Below, in pieces: positions 42,703 to 43,982 of a stretch of 43,982 bases of DNA. Below the pieces are notes generated by a model. The model searched no databases. It was not told where the DNA came from and saw only the letters and a program-made list of their open reading frames with translations. Position 1 is the stretch's first letter, and every line of letters starts with the position of its first letter. Origin of the DNA: QNFN01 sp033722135 (GTDB lineage Bacteria; Pseudomonadota; Gammaproteobacteria; QNFN01); contig JAWVZO010000002.1 of the NCBI GenBank assembly GCA_033722135.1, positions 1-43,982 on the forward strand, given 5' to 3'. Made by a program: the position numbers and the translations under genes.

Positions 42703-42731
42703 TTTATACCGGCGACCCGGGTAACTGTCAA
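42703..42731 (-). promoter_or_regulatory. Strong sigma70 promoter of hupB
   Basis: On the minus strand TTGACA (42726-42731) is followed after exactly 17 bases by TATAAA (42703-42708). The -35 is a perfect match and the -10 is five of six. The start site would be near 42696, giving a leader of about 72 bases before hupB. Confidence 0.88.
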
Positions 42732-42769
42732 CGAAGAAGACCCACGGCGCGGTCGCCGGGGTGCGCCGA

Positions 42770-43982
<1,213 letters not shown>

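Overview
The window reads as a chromosomal core segment of a high-GC (roughly two-thirds G+C) gammaproteobacterium. The evidence is gene order: dksA-gluQ-(small membrane ORF)-cbrA-cbrB as in Pseudomonas, adk-hemH and rluC/rne as in enterics and pseudomonads, and lon-hupB-tRNA-Val-tRNA-Asp-ppiD-fabI at the right edge. RNase E keeps the E. coli residue numbering exactly at D303, D346, C404 and C407. An Ectothiorhodospiraceae/Chromatiales-like or pseudomonad-related lineage is plausible, but the genus cannot be fixed from sequence reading alone. There are no insertion sequences, prophage genes or CRISPR arrays, and gene density is very high.

Layout. 1-2.6 kb (+): tail of an unknown gene, a secreted subtilisin-family protease, a secreted Cys-rich protein of unknown function and a small lipoprotein. 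2.6-5.5 kb (-): probable operon DUF1178 - ppk2 - ADP-ribose pyrophosphatase - TVP38/DedA-like membrane protein. 5.7-9.0 kb: maf/yceF (+) converging on an rluC-HAD phosphatase-sppA operon (-). 9.0-9.6 kb: a long gene-free rne leader. 9.6-12.7 kb: rne. 12.7-13.1 kb: low-molecular-weight tyrosine phosphatase (-). 13.3-19.3 kb (+): dksA, gluQ, a CbrX-like small membrane protein, and the CbrA/CbrB two-component system (transporter-like histidine kinase plus sigma54 activator). 19.5-24.1 kb (+): acs followed by a strong terminator, then a second, non-canonical lon. 24.2-25.9 kb (-): hemH, adk.

26-36 kb (+): secreted pentapeptide-repeat protein, FemAB-like acyltransferase, gspA-gspB (ExeAB, type II secretin assembly factors), creatininase-family hydrolase, UPF0104/LPG-synthase-like membrane protein, LysM lytic transglycosylase mltD, a beta-hydroxyacid dehydrogenase, rarD. 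36-39.2 kb (-): a Ser/Thr kinase fused to a cyclic-nucleotide-binding domain, preceded by a PAS-PAS-GGDEF diguanylate cyclase. 39.4-44 kb: fabI (+), then ppiD, two tRNA genes, hupB and the C-terminal half of the canonical lon (all -).

Functional themes: carbon-source sensing linked to acetate assimilation (CbrAB next to acs), RNA metabolism and the stringent response (rne, rluC, dksA, gluQ, maf), proteolysis (two Lon proteins, SppA, a subtilase, PpiD as chaperone), and envelope biogenesis (MltD, GspAB, FemAB-like, TVP38). The most notable anomaly is an in-frame amber codon in gspA. It removes most of the C-terminal peptidoglycan-binding domain, although the downstream frame is still intact up to 4 bases before gspB. 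No wholly new defence or mobile system was found.
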